DNA of 35,854 nucleotides, from NCBI GenBank assembly GCA_964615935.1, contig CAZTTG010000065.1, forward strand, positions 1-35,854, given 5' to 3'. Below, piece by piece: positions 13,239-20,626 of this stretch. This DNA is from CAZTTG01 sp964615935. GTDB taxonomy: Bacteria > Planctomycetota > UBA1135 > GCA-002686595. A program made the position numbers and the translations under genes. A model generated the notes under the pieces. The model had not been told where the DNA came from. It saw only the letters and a list, made by a program, of their open reading frames with translations, and searched no databases. The number at the start of each line of letters is the position of its first letter. The first letter of the stretch is position 1.

Positions 13239-15473
13239 TCAGGACCCCGCCCGCAGCGGTTGGCCCAGGCGGTAGAGCTCCAGGGCGGCGCGCAGGGAGC
13301 GCGCGCGGCGGGGCTGCCCGGCGCGCTCGGCCAGCCCGAGCGCGCGCTCGGCGGCCTCGACGGCCTCCTCGAAGCGGCCCGTCTCGGCGAGGGCCGCGGC
13401 CAGGACGGCCAGGTTCTCGGGGCGCGACGCACCCGGGCCGGCGCACAGGGCCCGGGCCAGCTCGACGGCTCGCTCGCCGTCGCGCACCGCCTCATCGGGG
13501 CTGGTGGCCAGGAACCCGACCAGGTTCCGCCGGTGGTCGGCTGCGCCGGGCTCGATCTCGATCAGCCGCTCCCACGCCTCCAGCGCCTCGCGGCCGCGGC
13601 CGGCGGCGGAGAGCGTGCCCGCCAGGGCCCGGAGCGCCTTGGGGGCATCCGGCTTGAGCCGCAGCGCCTCGCGGTAGTGCCCGACGGCCTCCTCCGTCCG
13701 ACCCGCCCGCTCGCAGGCGAGGCCCAGGTTGTAGCGGGTATCGGGCTGGTCCGGATCGACGTCCAGAGCGCGCTGGAAGATCTCGATGGCCTCCTCGAAA
13801 CCGCCCCCCTGGGCGATCAGGCTGCCGAGGTTGTTGAGCGCGCGCACGTGATCGGGCCGGGCGGCGAGCGCCAGGCGGTAGTGCTCCATGGCCTGCGCCA
13901 CACGCCCCTGCCCGCCCAGGGTGAGGGCCAGGCTGAAGTGCGCGCCGGCCGACTCCGGCTTCGCCGCGAGCGCCGCCTCGAACTCGCGCCGCGCCCGCCC
14001 GGCCTCACCGGCGCGGTTGAAGGCCCGCCCCCGGTCCATGTGCCACTTGGCCGCGTCGGGCTGGTAGTCGTACGGGCTCCAGCTCGCGAGCCACAGGAGC
14101 AGACCCCACCCCCCGATCCCCAGCGCGGCCGCGCCGATCCGCCGCTCGCGCAGGAGCCGGGCGATCTCGCAGACCCCGATGGCGACGAAGAGCATCAGGA
14201 GGGGGAGAATCGGCGCGCGGTAGCGGGAGGCCGCGAAGAAGGGCAGCACCGACAGGAACCACAGGGCGATCATCGAGAGCGCCAGAACCGCGAGGGGCCA
14301 GCGGCGCCGGGCGAAGGCCGCCATCAGCACCAGCCCGACGATCGCCCCCGAGACGAGCAGCGGGAAGCTCCCCGGCAGCCAGCGCAGCACCCTCGAGTGC
14401 TCGCGCTCCAGGGCCAGCACCTTGTTGTGCGAGATCTCGTCCGGTCCCCAGAAGAGCGCCGCCTTGCGCGCCAGCAGCGCCAGGAAGCGGGCGGGGTTCT
14501 CGCGCGCGAAGTCCAGCGCCTTGCGCGCGAAGTAGGCCGAGACCTCCGAGTCCTTCAGCGGCCGGCCCAGCTCGCGCTCGACGCTGCGCGCGACGTCGGG
14601 GTAGTCGTAGCAGGTCTCGAACTCGCCGTGGGGCGGCAGGCTGGCGGCCACGAAGCCGGTGGCGCGCTCGTTGTTGCCGATGTACAGGTTGATGCCGAGG
14701 TTGGACGAGACGAGCACGAAGTCTCCGGCCACCCGGGCGTTGCGGATCGCGGCCGGTGCGATGGCCGCGAGCACCGCCACGGCGAGGGCGATCCCCGAGG
14801 GCAGGAAGCGCTCCTCGCGCCGGTACGCGAGCCAGAGCATCCACACCAGGGCCAGGGGCGCGAAGAGCAGGACGTTGGGCCGCACCAGGGCGGCCGCGCC
14901 CAGGACGAGGCCGGCCGCCAGCGCGCGCGCGACGCCCGGGGAGCCGGACCAGCTCGCGAGCAGCCGGATCAGGAGCAGGAGCAGGAAGATCAGGAGCGCG
15001 GGCGCGTGCAACTCCCCCTCGAAGTAGACGAGTGGCCACCACAGGACCATCAGGGCGCACCACGCGAGCCCCACGGCCGGGCCGAGCCAGCGCCGACCGA
15101 TCCACCAGGCGAGCAGCGCGCTCGCCAGGCCGAGCGCCATCTGGAGGACGCGCGGCGCGAGGGGGCTCCCCCCCGTCACGGCGTACACGCCCGCCAGGAA
15201 GTAGGGATAGCCCGGCGGGCGCAGGAAGGCCCGGGTCTCGATCTCCGGGTCGTCGACGTGCTCGGGAGGAATCCAGTCCGGGTCGGCCAGGCTCCGGGCC
15301 CAGTAGTCGTGGAAGCCCGCGTCGATGGCCGGATGGTCGAAGGTGGGGTCCTGCGCGGCCTCCGCCAGGTACAGCGCGCGGACCCCGGCGCCGGCGAGGA
15401 GCACGAGGAGGAGCGGGACGAGCGCCCGGCGGCGCGGCGCGGCGGCGTTCGGCTTCGACGAGGGCTTGGGCAC
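13239..15473 (-). CDS. GT39-like membrane glycosyltransferase fused to TPR repeats
   Basis: A 744-residue protein starting with GTG. The first about 450 residues hold some ten membrane segments, the first at about 17-35. They are followed by an extracytoplasmic loop with acidic residues (DAGFHDYWARSL), as in PMT/ArnT-type (GT39/GT83) transferases that use polyprenyl-phosphate sugars. From about residue 475 to the end are roughly eight TPR units, for example AMEHYRLALAARPDHVRALNNLG and EAIEIFQRALDVDPDQPDTRYNLG, probably outside the membrane. It likely moves a sugar from a lipid carrier onto a protein or glycan, with the TPRs binding a partner. A TATACT element lies eight bases before the GTG, so the mRNA may be leaderless. 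The acceptor is unknown. Confidence 0.82.
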   Translation of the reverse strand: MPKPSSKPNAAAPRRRALVPLLLVLLAGAGVRALYLAEAAQDPTFDHPAIDAGFHDYWARSLADPDWIPPEHVDDPEIETRAFLRPPGYPYFLAGVYAVTGGSPLAPRVLQMALGLASALLAWWIGRRWLGPAVGLAWCALMVLWWPLVYFEGELHAPALLIFLLLLLIRLLASWSGSPGVARALAAGLVLGAAALVRPNVLLFAPLALVWMLWLAYRREERFLPSGIALAVAVLAAIAPAAIRNARVAGDFVLVSSNLGINLYIGNNERATGFVAASLPPHGEFETCYDYPDVARSVERELGRPLKDSEVSAYFARKALDFARENPARFLALLARKAALFWGPDEISHNKVLALEREHSRVLRWLPGSFPLLVSGAIVGLVLMAAFARRRWPLAVLALSMIALWFLSVLPFFAASRYRAPILPLLMLFVAIGVCEIARLLRERRIGAAALGIGGWGLLLWLASWSPYDYQPDAAKWHMDRGRAFNRAGEAGRARREFEAALAAKPESAGAHFSLALTLGGQGRVAQAMEHYRLALAARPDHVRALNNLGSLIAQGGGFEEAIEIFQRALDVDPDQPDTRYNLGLACERAGRTEEAVGHYREALRLKPDAPKALRALAGTLSAAGRGREALEAWERLIEIEPGAADHRRNLVGFLATSPDEAVRDGERAVELARALCAGPGASRPENLAVLAAALAETGRFEEAVEAAERALGLAERAGQPRRARSLRAALELYRLGQPLRAGS

Positions 15474-15481
15474 CGCGCGAG

Positions 15482-15487
15482 AGTATA
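15482..15487 (-). promoter_or_regulatory. Candidate -10 element (TATACT) of the GT39-TPR gene
   Basis: TATACT read from 15487 to 15482 sits eight bases from the GTG start at 15473. The predicted RNA start is at or just before the start codon. Confidence 0.42.
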
Positions 15488-15543
15488 GCGGACCGCCCCG
15501 GGGCGGGGCGCGGGGGCCTTTTCGCCCGCGGAGCCGCCCCGGG

Positions 15544-15552
15544 TGCTATCCT
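15544..15552 (+). promoter_or_regulatory. Extended -10 (TGC-TATCCT) of the HEAT-repeat gene
   Basis: TGCTATCCT fits TGnTAnnnT. The predicted start near 15559 leaves a leader of about 18 bases containing GGGAGG before the ATG at 15577. Confidence 0.45.
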
Positions 15553-15576
15553 GGCCCCTCACACGGGAGGTCCGAC

Positions 15577-16389
15577 ATGAAGACCATGCTGGGGATCGCC
15601 CTCCTGCTCGCTGCCCTTCCCATCCCGGCCGAGACGGCAGCTCGGTGCGGGGCCGGTGTAGTCGTGCAGGACGACGGTTCGAAGATCGTCGACAAGCGGC
15701 CCGAGATCGCGGAGCTGCTGAAGGAGCTCGCGGGGCACGCGAAGAAGAAGGGCGAGGAGGACGCCGCTGCCGCGACCATCGCCAGGCGCCTGGGAAGGGA
15801 GTTCGAGGGCTGCGGACCCTCCGACCGGGCGTCCATCGTGAAGGAGATCGATCGCTGCCTGAAGCTCAAGCGCAAGCCGCTGGCGAAGGGGAAGCCGGAC
15901 AACCAGCTCCACCTCGCCTGCGCCACGGCGCTGGGCGTCATGGGTCCGGAGAGCGTCAAGCCGCTCGCGCGCTGGCTCGGGCACCGGAGCGTGAAGGCGG
16001 ACCTGGCGCTGCGCTGCGAGCTGGTCGGCGCCCTGGGGGCCACTCGAGACGCCAAGGCCGTCGACCCCGTGCTCGAGGTCCTGCAGGAGCCCGGGCTCGA
16101 GGTCACCGTGGCCGCGGCCAAGGCCCTGGGCAGCTTCGGCGAGCTCCGCTCCAAGGAGCGCAAGGAGATCTTCGGGGAGCTGTTGCGGAACCTCTTGAGC
16201 GAGGAGTCGCTAGTCGGCACGAACCCCACCAGCCATGAGGCGCGGGAGCGCTGGGATGCCGTCCGGGACGCGACAATCCCCTCGCTGATCGCCGTCACCG
16301 GCCACTCCGAGCACGACCACCGGGAGTGGCAGCGCTGGTGGAACGACAACAAGAAGCGCAACTGGGACGAGGACCGGGAGGACGGCTGA
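15577..16389 (+). CDS. Secreted HEAT-repeat protein
   Basis: A 270-residue protein with a signal peptide (MKTMLGIALLLAALPIPAETA). The mature part is charged and helical. Residues about 110-215 contain HEAT-like units (LHLACATALGVMGPESVKPLARWL, ELVGALGATRDAKAVDPVLEVL, VTVAAAKALGSFG), which typically bind proteins. The C-terminal HREWQRWWNDNKKRNW is a Trp-rich tail that I associate with planctomycete HEAT-repeat proteins. No catalytic motif is seen. The start has a strong GGGAGG site. The gene is divergent from the GT39-TPR gene (about 100 bp between starts) and upstream of a membrane protein gene on the same strand with its own promoter. The role is unknown; a surface or periplasmic scaffold is a guess. 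Confidence 0.8.
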   Translation: MKTMLGIALLLAALPIPAETAARCGAGVVVQDDGSKIVDKRPEIAELLKELAGHAKKKGEEDAAAATIARRLGREFEGCGPSDRASIVKEIDRCLKLKRKPLAKGKPDNQLHLACATALGVMGPESVKPLARWLGHRSVKADLALRCELVGALGATRDAKAVDPVLEVLQEPGLEVTVAAAKALGSFGELRSKERKEIFGELLRNLLSEESLVGTNPTSHEARERWDAVRDATIPSLIAVTGHSEHDHREWQRWWNDNKKRNWDEDREDG

Positions 16390-16491
16390 GCAGGCCGGGA
16401 GGTCGCCCCTCCGTCCCGCTACGGCCACCGCGCCCGCGGATCGGCGAGAATTTCCACAGCCGGGCGCGTATGCCGACCCGATCCCTCCTTC

Positions 16492-16500
16492 TGGTAGGCT
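16492..16500 (+). promoter_or_regulatory. Extended -10 (TGG-TAGGCT) of the coiled-coil membrane protein gene
   Basis: TGGTAGGCT matches TGnTAnnnT. Transcription would begin near 16507, after the first possible ATG (16502), which argues for a start at 16520 or 16538. Confidence 0.4.
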
Positions 16501-16519
16501 GATGTCTCCACGACCCGCC

Positions 16520-17254
16520 ATGAGCCGAGCGACCACCATGAGCGCCATCATCCGCAACATCGCCCTGGCCGGGCTGGTGGCCATCGGCGGCTACTGGACG
16601 CTCTTCCTGCGCTCCAAGATCAACCAGCACGAACGGGACCTGGCCCAGCGCGACGAGCGGATCGGGGCGCTCGAGGGCGAGGTGGCCGCCCGCGACGAGC
16701 GCATCCAGGAGCTCGACGCGGCCCTGAGCCTGCTCAAGGTGGACAGCCGGGTGGGCCGCATCGTGGTGCTGGACCAGGGGCCCGGCCCGGAGGACCCCGA
16801 CCTCATCCGCACCCGCGTCCGCTTCTCCGAGCTGGATGCCGAGGGCGAGCCCCTGGGCGAGGGCGTGGAGGCCGTGGTGGACGGCACGGTCCTCTACCTC
16901 GAGGCCCTGGTCATCAAGTTCGACGACGCCCACGTGGAGAGCGGGGACTGGCTCCGCGGCACCTCGGTGTGCCTCTTCCAGCGCATGTTTGGCGACGACC
17001 AGAAGCCCAGCGAGGGGACCCCCATCGACCCCACCGGCACCCAGCCGATGATCTACGCCTCGGACGACGGCCTGGATCCCTTCCACATGGAGCTGTGGGA
17101 GGACTTCTGGGACCTGGCCAACGACCCCGAGAGGGCGGCCGAGAAGGGGGTGCGGGCGATCCACGGCGAGGCGCCCTTCGTGGAGCTGCGCCCGGGCAAG
17201 TCCTACCGGGTCGAGCTGCGCGCCTCGGGCGGGCTGACCATCACGGCCGAGTGA
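16520..17254 (+). CDS. Single-span membrane protein with coiled coil, function unknown
   Basis: About 244 residues. An N-terminal membrane helix (IIRNIALAGLVAIGGYWTLF) is followed by a heptad-like segment (HERDLAQRDERIGALEGEVA and AARDERIQELDAALSLL) and then a beta-rich domain with motifs RIVVLDQGPGPEDPDLIRTR, YLEALVIKFDD, CLFQRMFGDDQKP and an EDFWDLANDPERAAEKGVRA helix. I do not recognise this domain as a characterised family, though it looks conserved rather than random. ATG codons at 16502, 16520 and 16538 are possible; the predicted promoter favours the later ones, and none has a strong ribosome site. Its 3' end overlaps the convergent DUF1080 gene by 14 bp. It is probably a cell-envelope protein with the domain outside the cytoplasm. 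Confidence 0.75.
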   Translation: MSRATTMSAIIRNIALAGLVAIGGYWTLFLRSKINQHERDLAQRDERIGALEGEVAARDERIQELDAALSLLKVDSRVGRIVVLDQGPGPEDPDLIRTRVRFSELDAEGEPLGEGVEAVVDGTVLYLEALVIKFDDAHVESGDWLRGTSVCLFQRMFGDDQKPSEGTPIDPTGTQPMIYASDDGLDPFHMELWEDFWDLANDPERAAEKGVRAIHGEAPFVELRPGKSYRVELRASGGLTITAE

Positions 17255-17879
17255 CCAGCGGGCGTATCCGGACGTCCGAGATCGCCGCGATGGTCGAGAA
17301 GGCGGCGATCCCGAGGGGCCTCGAGAGCAGCACCTCGGAGCGCACGCCGATCTTGCGTCCGGCGATGGCGACGTCCACGATCGACTCGCCGTCGATCCAG
17401 GCCTCGATGCGCTCGGGGGAGACCCGCAGCCGGACGCGGTAGGTGCGGCCCGCCTCGAAGGAGACGAAGCGGGTGGTCTCGTTGGAGGCGGCGTCCCATC
17501 CGTCGATGCAGGAGAGCCCCACCAGCGCGCCCCCCCAGCCCCCCAGGATCAGGCTGCAGCAGTCCTCCCCCACGGGGAAGGTCAGCCCGCAGAAGAAGTC
17601 GGTGCCGTCCAGGCGTGCGGCGCCCAGGCGGACCTCGTAGGCCTCGCCCCGCGGCAGCTCCCCGCGCCAGGTGACGCCGGTGAGGGGCGAGCCGCGGCCC
17701 AGGATCATCCGGCCGTCCTGGAGCTCGACCTCGCCCTCCCCGCCGAAGCGGGTGACCTCCCAGCCCGCGAGCCCGGTGCCGTCGAAGAGGCGGGTCCAGC
17801 CCGGCTCATCGCCGCCCTCGACCGGCGAGCTGCAGGAGGCGAGACAGAGGACGATCGCGATGAGGTTCGGCGCTCTCAT
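17241..17879 (-). CDS. DUF1080 (3-keto-disaccharide hydrolase-like) lipoprotein
   Basis: A 212-residue lipoprotein: the signal peptide ends in the lipobox LASC (Cys15). The mature part is one jelly-roll concanavalin-like domain of the DUF1080 type, opening with WTRLFDGTGLAGWE and including DGRMILG, a hydrophobic FFCGLTFPVG strand, TRFVSFEAGRTYRVRLRV and AWIDGESIVDV. DUF1080 proteins are abundant in planctomycetes, and some are 3-keto-disaccharide hydrolases or glycan-binding proteins. Whether this one is an enzyme cannot be told. The ATG at 17877-17879 is preceded by GGGAG. Its stop lies inside the end of the convergent membrane-protein gene. It is divergent from the PDZ-CPBP gene 150 bp away. 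Confidence 0.85.
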   Translation of the reverse strand: MRAPNLIAIVLCLASCSSPVEGGDEPGWTRLFDGTGLAGWEVTRFGGEGEVELQDGRMILGRGSPLTGVTWRGELPRGEAYEVRLGAARLDGTDFFCGLTFPVGEDCCSLILGGWGGALVGLSCIDGWDAASNETTRFVSFEAGRTYRVRLRVSPERIEAWIDGESIVDVAIAGRKIGVRSEVLLSRPLGIAAFSTIAAISDVRIRPLVTRP

Positions 17880-18029
17880 GGGATGGGCTCCCGGGGCATT
17901 GTCCCCCTCGGGCTCGCGCGAGGCCAGCGGGAGGCTCGCGGCGCGCGGGGAATCCCGCCCGTCGCTCGGCCGCGCCGCCGTGCCTGGTTACGGTGTGAGC
18001 CCGCGGGGGCCGTTGCGGCCCCGCCCGCC

Positions 18030-19370
18030 ATGAGCTCGACCTCCGCTGCGAGTCCGGTCCGGACCTGGTTCCACCTGTGCCTGGTGGTGGGCCTGGCCCC
18101 GGTCCTCTCACTGCCGCTGGTCTGGTGGCTGGCCATCCAGGGTCTGAGGCGATCCGGCGAGCCCGGTGCGCGCCCCTGGCACCGGCTGCTCCTGGGGCTC
18201 GCCCTGGTGGACACCCTGGTCGCGGCGGTCCTCCTGCTCCACACCTCCGGGATGCCGATCCTGCCCGAGCAGCTGGGGTCCGGCCCGCGAGCGCGGATCG
18301 GGGTCGAGCTGGACCCCGACTTCGACGGCGGCGCGCGCGTCGAGGCGGTGCTGGCCGACTCGCCGGCCGCCTCCGCCGGCCTCGCCGCGGGAGACGTGAT
18401 CGAGCGGGCCGATGGCGAGCCGGTGGAGGGCCCCGACGACCTGCGCGCGGCCCTCTCGGCCTCGTGGCCCCCCCAGGAGGTGACCCTCGGCCTGCGCCGC
18501 GGGGACGAGTCCCTGGAGCTCGCGGTGCTGCCCGAGCCCGTCCCCCGCGAGCCGCGAGTCGAGCGCGGCCTCTTCGAGGTCCGGGAGGAGAAGCAGCCCG
18601 GCCTCCGCTGGAGCCGGTACGTCGACGCCCTGGTGAGCATGCTCCCGGTCGCCCTCGCCCTGGCCTGCCTGTGGACCTGGTGCCAGCTGCGGCGCAAGCG
18701 CGGCCCGCTCTTCTGGTGGTGGACGCTGGCCGCGATGCTGGGGGCGCTGGTCTGCAGCCTGGGCGTGCAGCTCACCCTCGAGATCGCCCTCGGCGGGCGG
18801 ACCTCCGGGGGGCTGCTCCTCGGTCTGCTGGCGCAGGTGATCGCCCTCATCGCGCTGGGTGCGCTCGCCATGGCAAGGCGCACCCGGGCCGCGGAGCCCG
18901 GGGCGGGCCTGTCGGCGGCCGCCGGGGTCGCCATCGGCGCCGGCTACTTCCTGACCTGGATCCCCAGGGTCGGGATCCTCACCGCCGCGGCCCATCGCCT
19001 GCTCTCGGAGGTGAGCGCCTCCCCGCCCATGGCCAACCCGGTCGAGATCTTCGGAGCCCTGGGCCTCTCGCCCGCGGTCCTGCCGATCCTGCTCGCGATC
19101 ATCGTGATCCTGGGGCCGATCGGCGAGGAGCTGGTCTTCCGCGGCTTCGTCCTGCCCGAGCTGCGTCGATGGATGGGTCCGGCCGCGGCCGTGCTGGTCA
19201 CCGCGGCCCTCTTCGGCCTCATGCACTCCCACTACGGCGTCTTCGTCACCATCCCCTTCACCACCGGCGCGATCCTCGGCTGGGCCAGGGTGAGGACCGG
19301 CGGCCTGGCGGCCCCGATCGCGCTGCACGCGCTGATCAACCTGATCGGATCGGCGGGGCTGTGGCTATGA
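18030..19370 (+). CDS. CPBP-family intramembrane protease with embedded PDZ domain
   Basis: A 446-residue polytopic membrane protein. After two membrane helices (about 15-37 and 52-72) comes a PDZ domain at about 86-168 (VEAVLADSPAASAGLAAGDVI, then DGEPVEGPDDL). More helices follow and then a C-terminal CPBP/Abi (CAAX-protease-like) domain. Its three motifs are intact: EELVFR (Glu366, Glu367, Arg371), FGLMH (His399) and HALIN (His433, Asn437). Such proteins are metal-dependent intramembrane proteases that cleave prenylated or signal-type peptides. The PDZ domain would select or regulate substrates, as in other intramembrane proteases. The ATG at 18030 begins the first hydrophobic region; upstream codons are Arg/Pro-rich and unlikely to be translated. 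No clear ribosome site is seen. Its stop overlaps the convergent lipoprotein gene by 6 bp. Confidence 0.88.
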   Translation: MSSTSAASPVRTWFHLCLVVGLAPVLSLPLVWWLAIQGLRRSGEPGARPWHRLLLGLALVDTLVAAVLLLHTSGMPILPEQLGSGPRARIGVELDPDFDGGARVEAVLADSPAASAGLAAGDVIERADGEPVEGPDDLRAALSASWPPQEVTLGLRRGDESLELAVLPEPVPREPRVERGLFEVREEKQPGLRWSRYVDALVSMLPVALALACLWTWCQLRRKRGPLFWWWTLAAMLGALVCSLGVQLTLEIALGGRTSGGLLLGLLAQVIALIALGALAMARRTRAAEPGAGLSAAAGVAIGAGYFLTWIPRVGILTAAAHRLLSEVSASPPMANPVEIFGALGLSPAVLPILLAIIVILGPIGEELVFRGFVLPELRRWMGPAAAVLVTAALFGLMHSHYGVFVTIPFTTGAILGWARVRTGGLAAPIALHALINLIGSAGLWL

Positions 19371-19949
19371 CCGCCGGCTGCCGCGGGCCTCGCCGTCCCG
19401 GCAGCCGATGCGCACGCCGAGGGTCCCGCGCGCGTGGGCGCCAGAGGGACGATCCCAGCGCTCGAAGGTCGCGCCGATGGTCACGGCCTCCTCGCCGCAG
19501 CGGATGGTCCAGCGCAGGTTGACGGTGCTCAGATCGAGCTGGTCCGCGCCCGCGCCGCCAGGGAGGGGGAAGGCCAGCTCGACGCTCGCGTCCCCGCCGG
19601 CTTCCACGCGGGGGTCCGGCGCGACGCCCTCCCCCCTCAGGGTCGGGACGCCGAAGGCGACCAGGCCGGCGCTGAGGAGCTGGGCGCTCGCGGTCTCCAG
19701 CACGAGCTCCTCCTCGCCGATGTTCTCGAGCCGCAGGCGGACCAGGGCGCGGGCGGGCCGACCCTCCTCGGGATCCGCCCGCAGGATGCCCAGCACGGTG
19801 GCCAGGGTCCGCGCGCGGGCCTGCGGCCGGCGGTCGAACTCGATCGACTCCTCGAGCGGGCTGGGCGCGAATCGATGCGGGTACCAGGTCGAGGTGCAGC
19901 TCGCCAGGAGCGCGATCGAGGCCAGGAGTGGGATCCGAAGGACCTTCAT
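19365..19949 (-). CDS. Lipoprotein with late-embryogenesis-like (WHy) type beta domain, uncertain
   Basis: A 194-residue lipoprotein with a clear lipobox (LLASC) in MKVLRIPLLASIALLASC. The mature part is one beta-sandwich: ARALVRLRLENIGEEELVLE, then a GGDASVELAFPLPG segment and LRWTIRCGEEAVTIG at the end. This recalls WHy/LEA14-type domains but is not diagnostic, so the function is unknown. The ATG at 19947-19949 was preferred to the one at 19961 because an extended -10 (TGG-TAGGAT, 19968-19960) overlaps the latter and would start the RNA near 19953. It overlaps the end of the convergent PDZ-CPBP gene by 6 bp. Confidence 0.72.
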   Translation of the reverse strand: MKVLRIPLLASIALLASCTSTWYPHRFAPSPLEESIEFDRRPQARARTLATVLGILRADPEEGRPARALVRLRLENIGEEELVLETASAQLLSAGLVAFGVPTLRGEGVAPDPRVEAGGDASVELAFPLPGGAGADQLDLSTVNLRWTIRCGEEAVTIGATFERWDRPSGAHARGTLGVRIGCRDGEARGSRRS

Positions 19950-19959
19950 GACGGGCTCC

Positions 19960-19968
19960 ATCCTACCA
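19960..19968 (-). promoter_or_regulatory. Extended -10 (TGG-TAGGAT) of the small lipoprotein gene
   Basis: Read on the minus strand, TGGTAGGAT fits TGnTAnnnT. The predicted RNA start near 19953 is only a few bases from the ATG at 19949, so the mRNA would be leaderless or nearly so. Confidence 0.45.
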
Positions 19969-19980
19969 CCGGGCCGCGGC

Positions 19981-20000
19981 GCGGCCGCCGGACCGGCCGC
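19981..20000 (-). terminator. GC hairpin downstream of the ferredoxin gene
   Basis: Arms GCGGCCG (19981-19987) and CGGCCGC (19994-20000) form a 7-bp stem. There is no U-tract. It may act together with the hairpin at 20016-20036. Confidence 0.25.
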
Positions 20001-20015
20001 GGCAGCGGCCGGGCT

Positions 20016-20036
20016 CGCGCCTGCACAGCAGGCGCG
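20016..20036 (-). terminator. Perfect 9-bp hairpin downstream of the ferredoxin gene
   Basis: CGCGCCTGC and GCAGGCGCG pair perfectly around an ACA loop, about 90 bases past the ferredoxin stop. It is stable but not followed by T residues. It may protect or end the ferredoxin transcript. Confidence 0.4.
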
Positions 20037-20127
20037 CGGAGGAGGAGGACTGCGGCGGCTCCGACGCAGCCGGAGGTTCCGCGGGGCCGCCGGGAGGGAC
20101 TCGGGATCGAGCGGAGAGGCGCGCCGC

Positions 20128-20316
20128 CTACTCGGCCTTGATGATGCAGTCGACCGGGCAGACGTCGACGCAGAGGGGCTCTCCCTCCTCTTCGCACTCG
20201 GTGCACTTCTCGGAATCGATCACGAAGAACTCATCGCCCTCGGTGATGGCTTCGCGGGGGCACTCGGGTTCGCAGACGGCGCAGTTGGTGCACTCGTCGG
20301 TAATCTTCATCGCCAT
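20128..20316 (-). CDS. Alvin-type 2[4Fe-4S] ferredoxin (YfhL-like)
   Basis: A 62-residue soluble electron carrier. Cluster motifs are CTNCAVCEPEC (Cys9, 12, 15, 19) and CTEC...CVDVCPVDC (Cys38, 41, 49, 53, 57). The longer spacer between Cys41 and Cys49 and the CPVDCIIK ending are typical of the Allochromatium (Alvin) type, which has low-potential clusters. Length and all cysteines are as expected. The start at 20314-20316 follows a strong GGAGG site; a second Met two codons on is also possible. It stands alone on the minus strand, without a neighbouring redox enzyme, so its partner is unknown. A TTGACT hexamer (20380-20375), 17 bp from a weak TTGCCT, could be its promoter. Confidence 0.93.
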   Translation of the reverse strand: MAMKITDECTNCAVCEPECPREAITEGDEFFVIDSEKCTECEEEGEPLCVDVCPVDCIIKAE

Positions 20317-20626
20317 GTTTGACGTCCTCCGGATGTAACGGGCCGAGGCATAGGCAAGCGAAAAGGCCCTCGCCAGTCAAGAGTCCCCCGCGCTCATCGT
20401 CCCGATTCCCTCCGGGGCGTGAGCGCTCCCCCGCGGCCCTTCGAGTGGACCGCGCGGTCGCCCCGGACGGCGGCCGCGCTAAGTCCTCCACATGCAACGT
20501 CCTAGCGCCTCGCTGCCATCGGGCGAACCTCGGTGGCGGCTGGAAATGGCACCCGAACGGGGCCAATTCCCCCGGCCTCCGCCGGGCGAGGAGCGAGCGC
20601 GACGGGCGGATGGACGGACGGCCCCC
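20317..20626. other. Intergenic region between ferredoxin and priming transferase genes
   Basis: A 310-bp region with no gene. Its left end holds the likely ferredoxin promoter (minus strand TTGACT at 20380-20375) and leader. Its right end holds a CCCGGC-CTCC-GCCGGG hairpin (20571-20586) downstream of the priming transferase stop. Nothing else is recognised. Confidence 0.5.
20571..20586 (-). terminator. Hairpin downstream of the priming transferase gene
   Basis: Six perfect G/C pairs (20571-20576 with 20581-20586) around a four-base loop, 41 bases past the stop at 20627. No U-tract follows. Confidence 0.25.

Noticed and set aside
12844..15488. Long plus-strand frames opposite the GT39-TPR gene
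   Set aside because: They are antisense images of a clear gene with membrane segments and TPRs; composition is unlike a protein.
20551..20570. TGGCAC at about 20547 as a sigma-54 promoter for the cluster
   Set aside because: The GC of the -12 element (TTGC) is missing at the required spacing.
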